Positions 8,846-17,536 of a DNA stretch of 41,387 nt are shown here, one piece after another. Source of the DNA: Kalymmatonema hyalinum WJT4-NPBG1 (GTDB lineage: Bacteria; Cyanobacteriota; Cyanobacteriia; Cyanobacteriales; Nostocaceae); contig JAHHIB010000080.1 in assembly GCA_019359075.1 (NCBI GenBank), positions 1 through 41,387 on the forward strand. The letters run 5' to 3'. The position numbers and the translations under genes were made by a program. The notes beneath the pieces were generated by a model that worked only from the letters and a program-made list of their open reading frames with translations, did no database searches and was not told the origin of the DNA. Numbering within the stretch: the first letter of the stretch is position 1; each line of letters opens with the position of its first letter.

Positions 8846-9718
8846 ATGGCTCATTTAAATCTGCGTCGCCCCGAAAATGTCAGTGGCGATTTTTATGTCG
8901 ATACTTCCTGCATTGACTGCGACACCTGTCGCTGGATGGCACCAGAGGTGTTTATTGAAGCTGGGGAACAGTCGGCGGTGCATCACCAACCAGCTAACGA
9001 GGCGGAAAGATTAGCAGCACTTCAAGCTCTTTTAGCTTGTCCTACCAGTTCTATTGGTACTGTTGAAAAGCCTCAAGATGTTAAACTCGCTCAACTCAGT
9101 TTTCCTATTCCTGTAGAGGATAATGTTTACCATTGCGGTTATCACTCGGAAAATTCCTATGGTGCTGCCAGCTACTTTATTGAGCTACCTGAAGGTAATA
9201 TTTTGGTAGATTCTCCCCGGTTTACCCCTCCCTTAGTAAAGCGTTTGGAAAACATGGGGGGAATTCGTTATATGTACCTGACCCACAGAGATGATGTGGC
9301 GGATCATCAAAAGTTCGCGGAGCATTTTCAGTGTCAGCGCATCCTCCATAAAGATGACATCACTGCTGATACTCGCAGTGTGGAAATTCAGCCTACAGGG
9401 ACAGAACCCATTGAGTTGGTTCCCGACATCTTGATTCTCCCGGTTCCTGGACACAGCAAAGGACACACTGTTCTGCTATACAAAAACAAGTTTCTGTTCA
9501 CTGGCGACCATTTGGCTTGGTCTGATGAACTCCACCAGCTCTATGCTTTCCCCGATTACAGCTGGTACTCTTGGTCAGAACAGATTAAATCAATGCGTAA
9601 CCTGGCTAACTACACTTTTGAGTGGGTTCTACCAGGTCATGGACGTAGGTATCATGCTGATGCTGAAACTATGAGAGAGCAGATGCACAAGTGTGTTGCC
9701 TGGATGGAAGCTGTTTAA
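8846..9718 (+). CDS. Ferredoxin-domain metallo-beta-lactamase-fold hydrolase
   Basis: The 290-residue protein joins an N-terminal ferredoxin-like domain to an MBL-fold domain. C22, C25, C28 ('CIDCDTC') and C65 ('ACPTSS') would hold one iron-sulfur cluster. The MBL half (about 90-285) shows 'THRDDVADH' (H147, D149, D153, H154), 'PGHSKGH' (H203), 'FTGDH' (D221) and 'LPGHG' (H265), a full set of metal ligands. The metal site resembles glyoxalase II or flavodiiron-type enzymes. The substrate is unknown. I chose the ATG at 8846 because AGAGG lies just upstream; a TTG at 8825 would add seven residues. It stands alone, with about 200 nt before the next gene. Confidence 0.82.
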   Translation: MAHLNLRRPENVSGDFYVDTSCIDCDTCRWMAPEVFIEAGEQSAVHHQPANEAERLAALQALLACPTSSIGTVEKPQDVKLAQLSFPIPVEDNVYHCGYHSENSYGAASYFIELPEGNILVDSPRFTPPLVKRLENMGGIRYMYLTHRDDVADHQKFAEHFQCQRILHKDDITADTRSVEIQPTGTEPIELVPDILILPVPGHSKGHTVLLYKNKFLFTGDHLAWSDELHQLYAFPDYSWYSWSEQIKSMRNLANYTFEWVLPGHGRRYHADAETMREQMHKCVAWMEAV

Positions 9719-9921
9719 ATTAGTCAATCTTAAATTTGTAGGGTGTGTTACACTGCCAAGAGCGCACCTTTAAACGCCATCAAACTTCTGATGCGGATCA
9801 CAAGCAATTAATAAACATCCTTGCTTACACTTTATTTGACGGTGGTGCAATTGACGTTGTAGCGACTTAACAGGTAAAATTCCGAGGTTTTATAATTATT
9901 TGACCAAAAATCTTTGAGAAT

Positions 9922-11916
9922 ATGAGTGAAATACATAGATTTGACCGTCAGTTTTGGCAAAGATTTTTGGCACTTGTCCAGCCTTACTGGTATCCACTAT
10001 CCGATAGAAGAGGAACTTTTGTGGGGCTGTTGCTGTTGCTAATGGCATTCCTCTTAATAATTTCTTTTATTACTGTCAGCGCAATCAGCTTAGGAGGACA
10101 GCACTATTTTCCAGAAATCCTCAACAGTATTGCTCCAGGTTTAGCAGACTCTGTTACCCAGATTATCCAGTCGCCAGCTATCTATTTCATTGGTTTACTT
10201 TTACTTGCTACAATTGGTGGTTTTGCTTACTACAAGCAACAGTTACAAGAACGTTGGCAACCGTGGTTGATGTCAACGATTATATTGTTGTTGCTGCTAT
10301 CAAGTACGGTGGTGAATGTTTTGAGCAGTTATTTGGGTCGGGACTTGATTACCGTGATGGCTCGACACCAGATATCAAACTATTTTTCCCTGCTCTTACT
10401 TTACAGCACTTCGCTAATCGCAATCGTCCCCTTGATGGTTTTTTCCCAATACATCAAAAAGAAACTCTTTCTCGACTGGCAACAATGGTTAACCAACTAT
10501 TTTCTTGATAAATATCTCTACAATAGAGCCTATTACGAACTCAAGACCAATCTTGATATCGATAACCCAGACCAACGTATCTCTAAGGAAGTTGAATCAT
10601 TTACTCAAACCATCTTGGATTTTTGGGTCGCTATTCTGAATCAAGTTGTTAATCTAATCGCTTACGGAATTGTTCTCTGGACAATTTCTAAACTACTGGT
10701 TACTACTCTGGTAATTTATTCAGTGTTAGCCAACCTAAGCGTGATTTTTTTTAGTAAACGCTTAGTTAATCTTAACGGTGAAAAACTCCAATACGAAGCC
10801 AACTTTCGGTATGGTTTGGTTAGAATCCGCGACAATGCTGAATCTATCGCCTTGTCTGGTGGAGAAAATCAAGAATTGAGTCTAGTAAAGCGGCGATTGG
10901 CTCAACTCATGCAGAACTTGCATCTGCTCGTCGGCTGGGAGCGGAATATAGAATTTTTAACCGTGGCGTATCAAAATTCTATCTTTATCATACCGTACTT
11001 AGCCCTAGGGTCATTATATTTTAGCGGTCAGGTTGAGTTAGGGACAGTAACTCAAGCGAGTATATTGTGCTTTCAGCTTTCGGGGGCGCTTTCAGTGATT
11101 GTACGTAGATTTGATACTCTCAGCTCTCTTGCTGCTGTGGTTAATCGTTTGGCTAGCCTTGCGGAAGTTTTGTCAGCGCCAAAGAAACAAGAAAATGTCA
11201 GCACTATTGAACTAGTGGAGGACAACCGCTTTGCTACAGAAGCAATGACTTTGCAAACTCCTAACGGCGAACGGACATTAGTTAAAGATTTGTCGGTTTC
11301 AGTAGAACCTGGTGAGAGAATACTGATTATGGGGGCTAGTGGTCTTGGCAAGAGTTCTTTGATAAGGGCGATCGCCGGGTTGTGGAACACAGGATGTGGT
11401 CGCATCGTACGACCTAGCTTAGAGGAAATCATGTTTTTGCCCCAGCGTCCTTACATGATTCTGGGTTCTCTACGGGAACAGTTGCTCTACCCCAACGCTG
11501 ATCGTGAAATTCCAGATGAAGAACTGGAGTCAGTGCTGCACCAAGTTAACCTTCCCGAGTTGCTCTCTAAAGTAGGCGGCTTTGATGCAGAACTAGATTG
11601 GAGTAGCGTTTTGTCCATAGGAGAACAACAGCGTCTTGCCTTCGCAAGACTCCTACTCAATCGCCCCCGCTACGCCTTATTGGATGAAGCGACCAGTGCT
11701 TTGGATCTGCAAAACGAGAAGCATCTGTACCAACAGCTACAGGAAAGTGAAACCACCTTTATCAGTGTTGGTCATCGAGAGAGTTTACTGAACTATCACA
11801 AGCTTGTTCTAGAAATCTTGAGTGATTCTAGCTGGCGGCTGATACCAGTACAAAACTTTGTCCCTCAGCTTGATCACCTCCAAAATCCTCAATTCTCTGA
11901 AGTTATTGCTGGGTAG
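9922..11916 (+). CDS. YddA/ABCD-type ABC transporter, permease-ATPase fusion (long form)
   Basis: The 664-residue half-transporter has five to six membrane helices followed by an ATPase. The membrane half carries signatures of the ABC_membrane_2 (SbmA/BacA/YddA, eukaryotic ABCD) family: 'IDNPDQRI', 'EANFRYGLVRIRDNAESIAL' and 'WLTNYFLDKYLY'. The ATPase has Walker A GASGLGKS (471-478), the signature LSIGEQQ (565-571), Walker B ending 'LLDEA' (586-590) and the switch His H618. An extra hydrophobic section near residues 45-130 makes it about 100 residues longer than its paralogue at 15770. There is no C39 peptidase domain. Substrate is not evident; export of the lanthipeptide encoded at 24697 is a reasonable guess from proximity. 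Confidence 0.88.
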   Translation: MSEIHRFDRQFWQRFLALVQPYWYPLSDRRGTFVGLLLLLMAFLLIISFITVSAISLGGQHYFPEILNSIAPGLADSVTQIIQSPAIYFIGLLLLATIGGFAYYKQQLQERWQPWLMSTIILLLLLSSTVVNVLSSYLGRDLITVMARHQISNYFSLLLLYSTSLIAIVPLMVFSQYIKKKLFLDWQQWLTNYFLDKYLYNRAYYELKTNLDIDNPDQRISKEVESFTQTILDFWVAILNQVVNLIAYGIVLWTISKLLVTTLVIYSVLANLSVIFFSKRLVNLNGEKLQYEANFRYGLVRIRDNAESIALSGGENQELSLVKRRLAQLMQNLHLLVGWERNIEFLTVAYQNSIFIIPYLALGSLYFSGQVELGTVTQASILCFQLSGALSVIVRRFDTLSSLAAVVNRLASLAEVLSAPKKQENVSTIELVEDNRFATEAMTLQTPNGERTLVKDLSVSVEPGERILIMGASGLGKSSLIRAIAGLWNTGCGRIVRPSLEEIMFLPQRPYMILGSLREQLLYPNADREIPDEELESVLHQVNLPELLSKVGGFDAELDWSSVLSIGEQQRLAFARLLLNRPRYALLDEATSALDLQNEKHLYQQLQESETTFISVGHRESLLNYHKLVLEILSDSSWRLIPVQNFVPQLDHLQNPQFSEVIAG

Positions 11917-11954
11917 CTTGGTAGCGATTAACAACTAGTGATATCATCAACTGT

Positions 11955-12152
11955 GGGTTCTATGACTTTGAGTTTTTTCTGCGGTTAATTGTCAAACAAG
12001 TCGATTTCATTACTCGTATCAAATCGAATGCGGCGTTTGAAATCGAGGAGATTTGCAGCTACGATTTCAGCTTCAAAGACCGGGTGATTTACTTCAAAAC
12101 TTGCGACAAACACCAACCACTGTTACGGTTGCATTTGGTCGAAGTCCACTAA
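11955..12152 (+). pseudogene. IS4-like transposase C-terminal fragment
   Basis: The frame reads 'GFYDFEFFLRLIVKQVDF' and then 'ITRIKSNAAFEI', ending at a TAA at 12150. This is the stretch after the second catalytic Asp of IS4-type DDE transposases. The N-terminal half and the preceding catalytic 'LDR' are missing. It fills most of the 316-nt gap between the first ABC gene and the methyltransferase gene and shows past insertion at the edge of the transport/tailoring block. Confidence 0.65.
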
Positions 12153-12232
12153 GGTAGAACCTGGCAACCGCTATACACCTCCTGACAAACCGAAAAAATC
12201 CTTAACTTGTCACCGATCATACTCACCGTAAA

Positions 12233-12949
12233 ATGACCATAGATTCTAAGCCTTCTTCCATTTCCGAATTCCACTGGCCATATTACCTTCGCCACAACGA
12301 AAAGCGTCTGGCTCACTTGGCTTCGCTAAATCTGCCTTTAGAGAACAGGACAGTCCTGGAAATTGCAGCTGGTATTGGAGACCATACTCCCTTTTTCTTG
12401 GCGCGTGGATGCTCTGTGACAATTACCGAAGGCAGAGCAGACAATCTTGAGGTGCTTAGGGATAGATACCCGGAAAACCGGATAGTGCAGTTAGATATGG
12501 ATTGTCCCAAATGGGATACAGAAGAATTATTTGATATCGTTTACTGTTACGGCGCACTATATCATTTCTCTAAGCCAGATAAGGCTATTGAGTTTATGTC
12601 CTGCCATTGCCGCGATTTATTGTTAGTGGAAAGCCTCGTATCTTTTGGGGATGGTGAAGAAATTAGCCTTTGTGAGGAACTAGACAATCCGACACAATCG
12701 CTGTATCAGATTGGTTGCCGTCCCACCCGTAAATGGATATATGCACAGTTGCAAAAGTATTTTGAATTTGTGTATCTGCCAATCACCCAACCAGACCATG
12801 AGCAATTCCCCACTGACTGGACAAAGCCCCCTAAATCATCATTAACTAAAAGCCGCGCCGTGTTTGTCGCCTCAAGAGCGCCGATTGATAATCCCTTGCT
12901 AAGTCCGAAACTAGAGAATCACCAGGCAAGGTTTAGCATTGAAACTTGA
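12233..12949 (+). CDS. Class I SAM-dependent methyltransferase
   Basis: The 238-residue product has a Rossmann-type methyltransferase core. Motif I is 'VLEIAAGIGDHTPFF' (about residues 41-55), followed by an acidic strand end ('VTITEGRADNLEVL'), 'QLDMDC' and motif IV-like 'FDIVYCYGALYHFSKP'. The residue after motif I and the 'YGALYHF' loop are typical of small-molecule or N-methyltransferases. No substrate-binding domain is recognisable. No good ribosome-binding site precedes the ATG. It sits between a transposase remnant and the glycosyltransferase gene. In the cyanobacterial divamide cluster a methyltransferase methylates the peptide N-terminus, so a role in lanthipeptide tailoring is possible. 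Nothing in the sequence proves it. Confidence 0.8.
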   Translation: MTIDSKPSSISEFHWPYYLRHNEKRLAHLASLNLPLENRTVLEIAAGIGDHTPFFLARGCSVTITEGRADNLEVLRDRYPENRIVQLDMDCPKWDTEELFDIVYCYGALYHFSKPDKAIEFMSCHCRDLLLVESLVSFGDGEEISLCEELDNPTQSLYQIGCRPTRKWIYAQLQKYFEFVYLPITQPDHEQFPTDWTKPPKSSLTKSRAVFVASRAPIDNPLLSPKLENHQARFSIET

Positions 12950-13056
12950 TTAAAACAAAGATATTCAAGTTGGGTTTTGCGGACTGAATAGCAGATTCTA
13001 AAAGAGTTCGGAACACATTCTTTTCCGCAAGCCTTCCCAGTCTGTGTTTCAATCTA

Positions 13057-13920
13057 CTAAGCCATTCTGAAAGCTTGTTCGTATCCTCTTTGATAAGCAA
13101 CTTTCCATAACCATGCCGCCAAGTGTTCCCTGCTACGGATTTTTACTAAATCTTTAAGCAGAAGTTTCCAGTCTGTTTTTCCATCCGGCAAGGGACCTGA
13201 ATAGATGCCTAATGGTTGATATTTTTTATATAGGCAAAAACTAGACTTTCCATATCCATAAGCCTGACGGTAAATATCAGCTAAGGTATGACGAAGGCGA
13301 TAGTGGATCTTGAGGTCTGGGATATGATGCAGCTTCGTCCCAGCTAGCTGCACTCTCCAACTATAGTCCACATCGTCGCCGATGAGTATGGACTCATCAA
13401 ATCCGCCGATCGCTTCATGGACTGAGCGTTTAATCCCAATAGTATATCCTCCGGCAATGGAGTATTTCACAAAGCTGTTGTCCCTCATAATGCCATCTGC
13501 CCACCCGTCAAGCAGTTGACCACCCATTCTCGCCTTGATTGCCCAGGGTTGGTTAAGTTTCTTTATATCACAATAGCCAGCCACGAAATCATACTGAGAG
13601 AGTGCCTCCCCCATAGCCGCTACCCAACCAGATCCGACTTCGTCGTCAGCCTCGCAGAAGCCAAGTGCTTCGCTTGCAGCAGCTTGTGCGCCCACATTCC
13701 TGCCATGAGCAGCTCCTCGTCGATCCGAGCAGTCAACGACTCGTAAATTCGGTAGCTTTTCCTGATACTGTTGTGCAATTGCTGTGGTGCGATCGCTCGA
13801 TCCGCCATCGGAAATAATTACCTCCCAAGGCTCTGACCAGTGCTGGTTAGCCAAGGCTTCCAATTGAACGGCAATGGTACGCTCTGCATTAAAACAAGGG
13901 ATAATGACACTCAGTTTCAT
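13057..13920 (-). CDS. Family 2 glycosyltransferase
   Basis: The 287-residue GT2 enzyme begins 'MKLSVIIPCFNAERTI' (nucleotide-binding N-terminus), then 'EVIISDGGSSDRT' and 'EADDEV' as the DxD-like metal site, and 'DDVDYSWRVQLAG' as the likely catalytic-base region. No membrane anchor is apparent. I start at the ATG at 13920 because it gives the family N-terminus directly; a TTG at 13992 would add 24 residues of no domain character. It lies 87 nt after the FkbM gene on the same strand, so the two may be co-transcribed and act in glycan or glycopeptide synthesis. The acceptor is unknown. Confidence 0.85.
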   Translation of the reverse strand: MKLSVIIPCFNAERTIAVQLEALANQHWSEPWEVIISDGGSSDRTTAIAQQYQEKLPNLRVVDCSDRRGAAHGRNVGAQAAASEALGFCEADDEVGSGWVAAMGEALSQYDFVAGYCDIKKLNQPWAIKARMGGQLLDGWADGIMRDNSFVKYSIAGGYTIGIKRSVHEAIGGFDESILIGDDVDYSWRVQLAGTKLHHIPDLKIHYRLRHTLADIYRQAYGYGKSSFCLYKKYQPLGIYSGPLPDGKTDWKLLLKDLVKIRSREHLAAWLWKVAYQRGYEQAFRMA

Positions 13921-14007
13921 TTTTCCAAAATTATTAATCAGTTTTCTAATGGATGATTTATTAGTTGAGACAAGTGCTATTTCTAATTCCAAATTCTTAA
14001 ATTGTTG

Positions 14008-15699
14008 CTACTGATTGTTATTCTGACTTAGCTGATTAAGCTGTGAATGCACTACCTCAACTGACTTAAGTTGGTTTTGAAGGTTGCTGACTAATTGCCT
14101 TTCTGCTGCCAGCAATACCTCTAAATTTTTCTGACTATTCTGTAACTCTTGTATAATTTGATTTTTTTCGGCTATTGCTGCATCTGAATTTTCTATCCAT
14201 TGCCGCAACTCATGAGAACTTTGCTTTTCCTGTATTAAAGTTAATTGTAGTTTGGCAGCACTAATTGCCATATCCCATCTAGTAATTATATCCTTAGCGA
14301 CTTCCACAGCTTCAGAATCAGCATTAGCTAGGCGTTCATTTACTTCTTCAACATCCATAACTGCGAATAAATTTGCATAATAATATTGCTGCCTAATTGG
14401 TTCAGGTATCAGGCAAAGATTAGTTGGATCGAAGCGACAAAGAGTGTAACCAAAACTTTCTATAATAGTTCGTAATTCTCTAGTGTTACTGCCAGCAGCT
14501 ACAGCATTTGCTTCGGTAAATTCTATCATCAAAAGCGGAAACTTTCCTGCACGAATTGATTGATTGGCTCCTCTCAAAACCAATGATTCCCATCCTTCAA
14601 CGTCTATCTTAGCCAGGTCTACTCTATTAATATCTAAATTTTGTAATACATCATCTAATGGTAACTGTTCTACTAACAGGTTTTCATTACCTATGTAAGG
14701 ATCTGTTTTCGTCCCTTTTGCAAAAGTGCTAAAAGCAGACATTCCTGGCTTACCTAACAAAAGTTCTCCAAAACCTTTTGTCTCAGACAAACCTAAATTT
14801 AGTGCTGTAAAACAATCACAACCCATATTTTTAAGATTGTGTTCGTACAACTGAAAACATATTGGATTTGGGTCAAATCCTACTATTCTACCAGTATTAC
14901 ATAATCGCTTTGCGGCAATACATGAGAAAAGACCAGTATGAGAGCCGCAATCAAAAAAAGTATCGCCCGGTCGCAAGTAGAGCCATAAAAATGCTTGTTC
15001 AGATCCCTCAAAAATACCTTGCTCCAAGTATTGACCAACACAATCATTTGTTGGAGTACGTAAGACTCCAACATAAGGAACTTTCACATCAAAGTATCCT
15101 AGCTGCTGATTAGCGATTGAGTATCGGTTTATCCTAACAAACTCTAAATTTTCCTTTAGCCCGACGGTTAATGAGGGAGTATAAACTAAGCGGAATCCTT
15201 TATTCGTCAAATATTCTACAATTTCTTCTTTATTTGCCACCTTTTCATAAATGGAATTATTAGAAATTTGAATCAAAATCTTTTGAATGCAATGAATATA
15301 TTTACCTGCACCCTTTAATACCTGGAATTCATAACCAGGGGCATTTATTTTTAGTACATCTATTTCTACAATAGTATTTTGCTTTATGAAATTATCGAGA
15401 CGAGTAACGTTAGCTTTTATCATCTTGAATCCCATTTCTTCAACGTTCGACTCTAAGTTGCTAGTAGAGGATTCAGGTAACAAAAATGATGTGAAATTAT
15501 TTGTATTTACATAAAAATTAGATATGCCTTCTTGCTCTCCCATAGCTGTACAAAAAACATGAAGATTAGGCTTGTTATGTGAGCGAATTTGTTCTACATT
15601 TTCTGGAACCAACTCAATTGCATAAACAATATTGTTAATATCTTTAACAAATGGGAGGGAAAATTTCCCATTATCAGCGCCAACATCAACTATTATCAT
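14008..15699 (-). CDS. Tandem FkbM-type methyltransferase with C-terminal coiled coil
   Basis: The 563-residue protein carries two FkbM-family methyltransferase domains. The first (about 1-180) starts at the SAM motif 'VDVGADNG' (4-11), but its later motif reads 'KINAPGYE' (118-125) instead of the family 'KIDVEG'. The second (about 225-430) has 'FDCGSHTG' (249-256) and an intact 'KIDVEGWE' (364-371). Residues about 480-563 are Gln/Glu/Leu-rich and likely coiled coil. FkbM enzymes O-methylate sugars and natural products. The first domain may be inactive. The start is well placed: AGGAGG lies 8 nt before the ATG. The gene is divergent from the second ABC transporter (71 nt apart). Confidence 0.85.
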   Translation of the reverse strand: MIIVDVGADNGKFSLPFVKDINNIVYAIELVPENVEQIRSHNKPNLHVFCTAMGEQEGISNFYVNTNNFTSFLLPESSTSNLESNVEEMGFKMIKANVTRLDNFIKQNTIVEIDVLKINAPGYEFQVLKGAGKYIHCIQKILIQISNNSIYEKVANKEEIVEYLTNKGFRLVYTPSLTVGLKENLEFVRINRYSIANQQLGYFDVKVPYVGVLRTPTNDCVGQYLEQGIFEGSEQAFLWLYLRPGDTFFDCGSHTGLFSCIAAKRLCNTGRIVGFDPNPICFQLYEHNLKNMGCDCFTALNLGLSETKGFGELLLGKPGMSAFSTFAKGTKTDPYIGNENLLVEQLPLDDVLQNLDINRVDLAKIDVEGWESLVLRGANQSIRAGKFPLLMIEFTEANAVAAGSNTRELRTIIESFGYTLCRFDPTNLCLIPEPIRQQYYYANLFAVMDVEEVNERLANADSEAVEVAKDIITRWDMAISAAKLQLTLIQEKQSSHELRQWIENSDAAIAEKNQIIQELQNSQKNLEVLLAAERQLVSNLQNQLKSVEVVHSQLNQLSQNNNQ

Positions 15700-15769
15700 C
15701 TTTACCTCCTACATTTACTCAAGTAACTATATCATAATAGGTTGTTGAAGGATTCCAGAAGACTTAAAA

Positions 15770-17461
15770 ATGAATCGATTAAACTTGAAACCACTGAAGC
15801 AGTTTTGGGCGATCGCAAAACTTTACTGGCTTGGAGGCGAGAAAATAGGTGCGTTTGGTCTACTCCTACTTGTAGGGTTAGTGTTATTAAGCTACACAAA
15901 TCTGAGCGTAGTATTGAACGAACAACAGGGCACTTTGATTTCCGCCCTATCCCAAAAAAACTCGCAGAGGTTCTGGCAAGCTGTACTCACTTTCTTAGGG
16001 ATTTTAGTGGTTTATGTTCCACTTTTTGCTGGCTACGGTTATTTAGGGAATAAGCTAGGTATCTTCTGGCGGCGGTGGATGACAAGTTATTTTCTAGATA
16101 AATATTTGGAAAAAGAAAATCGGGGGTTTTACTACCTGAATTCAAATAAAGAAATTGACAATCCAGACCAGCGCATTTGTGAGGATATCAAAAGTTTTAC
16201 TCAAGATGCTTTAGGTTTTTTTCTGGGAATCATTAACGCAGTGCTTCAAATAATTGCTTTTAGTGGAGTTTTGTGGAAGATTTACCAGCCTCTAGTCTTA
16301 TTAATCGTAGTTTATGTGTTGCTCGGCATAAGTGTAGTAATTATATTTTTTGGTAAACCATTAGTTAGGCTTAATTTTGAACAGCTAAAAAAAGAAGCAA
16401 ATTTTCGCTTTGGCTTGCTCAGAATCCGGGAAAACTCAGAATCTATAGCTTTTTATCGTGGGGAAGTACAAGAGTTAAGCTATACCAAAAAGCTGTTTAA
16501 TGAGTTATTTGAAAATTTAAATCACCTGATATTACGTGAGTTTCATTTGGTTTTACTAACCAATCCTTATCAATTTTTGACCTACCTTCTTCCAGCAGTA
16601 ATTCTAGCTCCTAAGGTTTTGGCGGGAGACATTGAAGTTGGTAAAGTTTCTGAGTCTATGGGTGCTTTTCTGAATGTTTTCTTAGCGTTGAATTTTATTG
16701 TTAATCGATTTAATTCTTGGACTGGATTTGTGGCTGGAATCGACCGATTGTACACCTTTAAACAGTACCTTGAACAACGAAATAAAGCTAAAAACACAAT
16801 ACAAGTTTATGCACCGACGATCAATATACTCGAAGAGTCTTGCTTGGCTATTAAGCAACTGACGCTGCAAACCCCGAACTATTCAAGAACCCTAGTGGAA
16901 AATCTATCTTTAGAACTGCCCTTGAGACAAGGATTACTGGTGATGGGGGCGAGTGGCTGTGGTAAAAGTTCGCTGTTGCGGGCGATCGCGGGTTTATGGA
17001 ATTCTGGTACAGGGACAATCATCCGCCCTAATCTTAGTGAAATGCTGTTTCTGCCCCAGCGCCCATACATGATTTTGGGTACACTACGCAATCAGCTAAT
17101 TTATCCAAGTACTGAGAGTCAACTGGAGGACGAGCAACTTCGTCGTGTTCTCCAACAAGTCGGCTTGCCAAACTTAGCGGAGAGATTCGGTGGTTTAGAT
17201 GTCGAACAAGATTGGTCTGATGTCCTTTCCTTGGGAGAACAACAGCGGGTTGCTTTTGCCCGTCTGTTTATTACTAGACCTCGTTATGCCATTCTCGATG
17301 AGGCTACCAGCGCTTTGGATATCAAAAACGAGGAAAATCTGTACCAGCATCTTGTGGAAACCGGGACAACTTACATTAGTGTTGGACATCGCCCGACTTT
17401 GGTGAAGTACCACCATTTCTTACTGGATCTGCTAGAAAATGGAAGGTGGAAACTTAGTTAA
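15770..17461 (+). CDS. YddA/ABCD-type ABC transporter, permease-ATPase fusion (short form)
   Basis: The 563-residue protein is a paralogue of the transporter at 9922, sharing 'YFLDKYLEKENRGFYYL', 'IDNPDQRI' and 'EANFRFGLLRIRENSESIAF' in the membrane half. The ATPase has Walker A GASGCGKS (393-400), signature LSLGEQQ (486-492), Walker B ending 'ILDEA' (508-512) and H540 in the H-loop. It lacks the extra hydrophobic section of the longer paralogue and has no peptidase domain. Proteins of this type work as dimers; two paralogues flanking a tailoring block could form a heterodimer. It converges on the lanthipeptide operon with only 68 nt between stops. Its last 33 nt are part of a direct repeat (17429-17536). 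Confidence 0.87.
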   Translation: MNRLNLKPLKQFWAIAKLYWLGGEKIGAFGLLLLVGLVLLSYTNLSVVLNEQQGTLISALSQKNSQRFWQAVLTFLGILVVYVPLFAGYGYLGNKLGIFWRRWMTSYFLDKYLEKENRGFYYLNSNKEIDNPDQRICEDIKSFTQDALGFFLGIINAVLQIIAFSGVLWKIYQPLVLLIVVYVLLGISVVIIFFGKPLVRLNFEQLKKEANFRFGLLRIRENSESIAFYRGEVQELSYTKKLFNELFENLNHLILREFHLVLLTNPYQFLTYLLPAVILAPKVLAGDIEVGKVSESMGAFLNVFLALNFIVNRFNSWTGFVAGIDRLYTFKQYLEQRNKAKNTIQVYAPTINILEESCLAIKQLTLQTPNYSRTLVENLSLELPLRQGLLVMGASGCGKSSLLRAIAGLWNSGTGTIIRPNLSEMLFLPQRPYMILGTLRNQLIYPSTESQLEDEQLRRVLQQVGLPNLAERFGGLDVEQDWSDVLSLGEQQRVAFARLFITRPRYAILDEATSALDIKNEENLYQHLVETGTTYISVGHRPTLVKYHHFLLDLLENGRWKLS

Positions 17462-17536
17462 TTGCATCAGCAAGTTTAATCCGTAAAAAGATGCAATCTG
17501 CTGCTAGAAAATGGAAGGTGGAAACTTAGTTAATTG
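17429..17536. repeat. 36-bp direct repeat, 72-bp period
   Basis: The 36 nt at 17429-17464, which end the ABC gene and include its TAA, recur exactly at 17501-17536 (beginning CTGCTAGAAAATGG). The second copy runs 7 nt into the convergent oxygenase gene and supplies its last codon and stop. This looks like a recent local duplication joining the two convergent genes. Confidence 0.9.

Noticed and set aside
12233-17461. Counting the methyltransferase, glycosyltransferase and FkbM genes as certain members of the lanthipeptide cluster.
   Set aside because: They are on mixed strands, separated from the operon by a convergent gene, and could belong to a glycan pathway. Kept as possible tailoring only.
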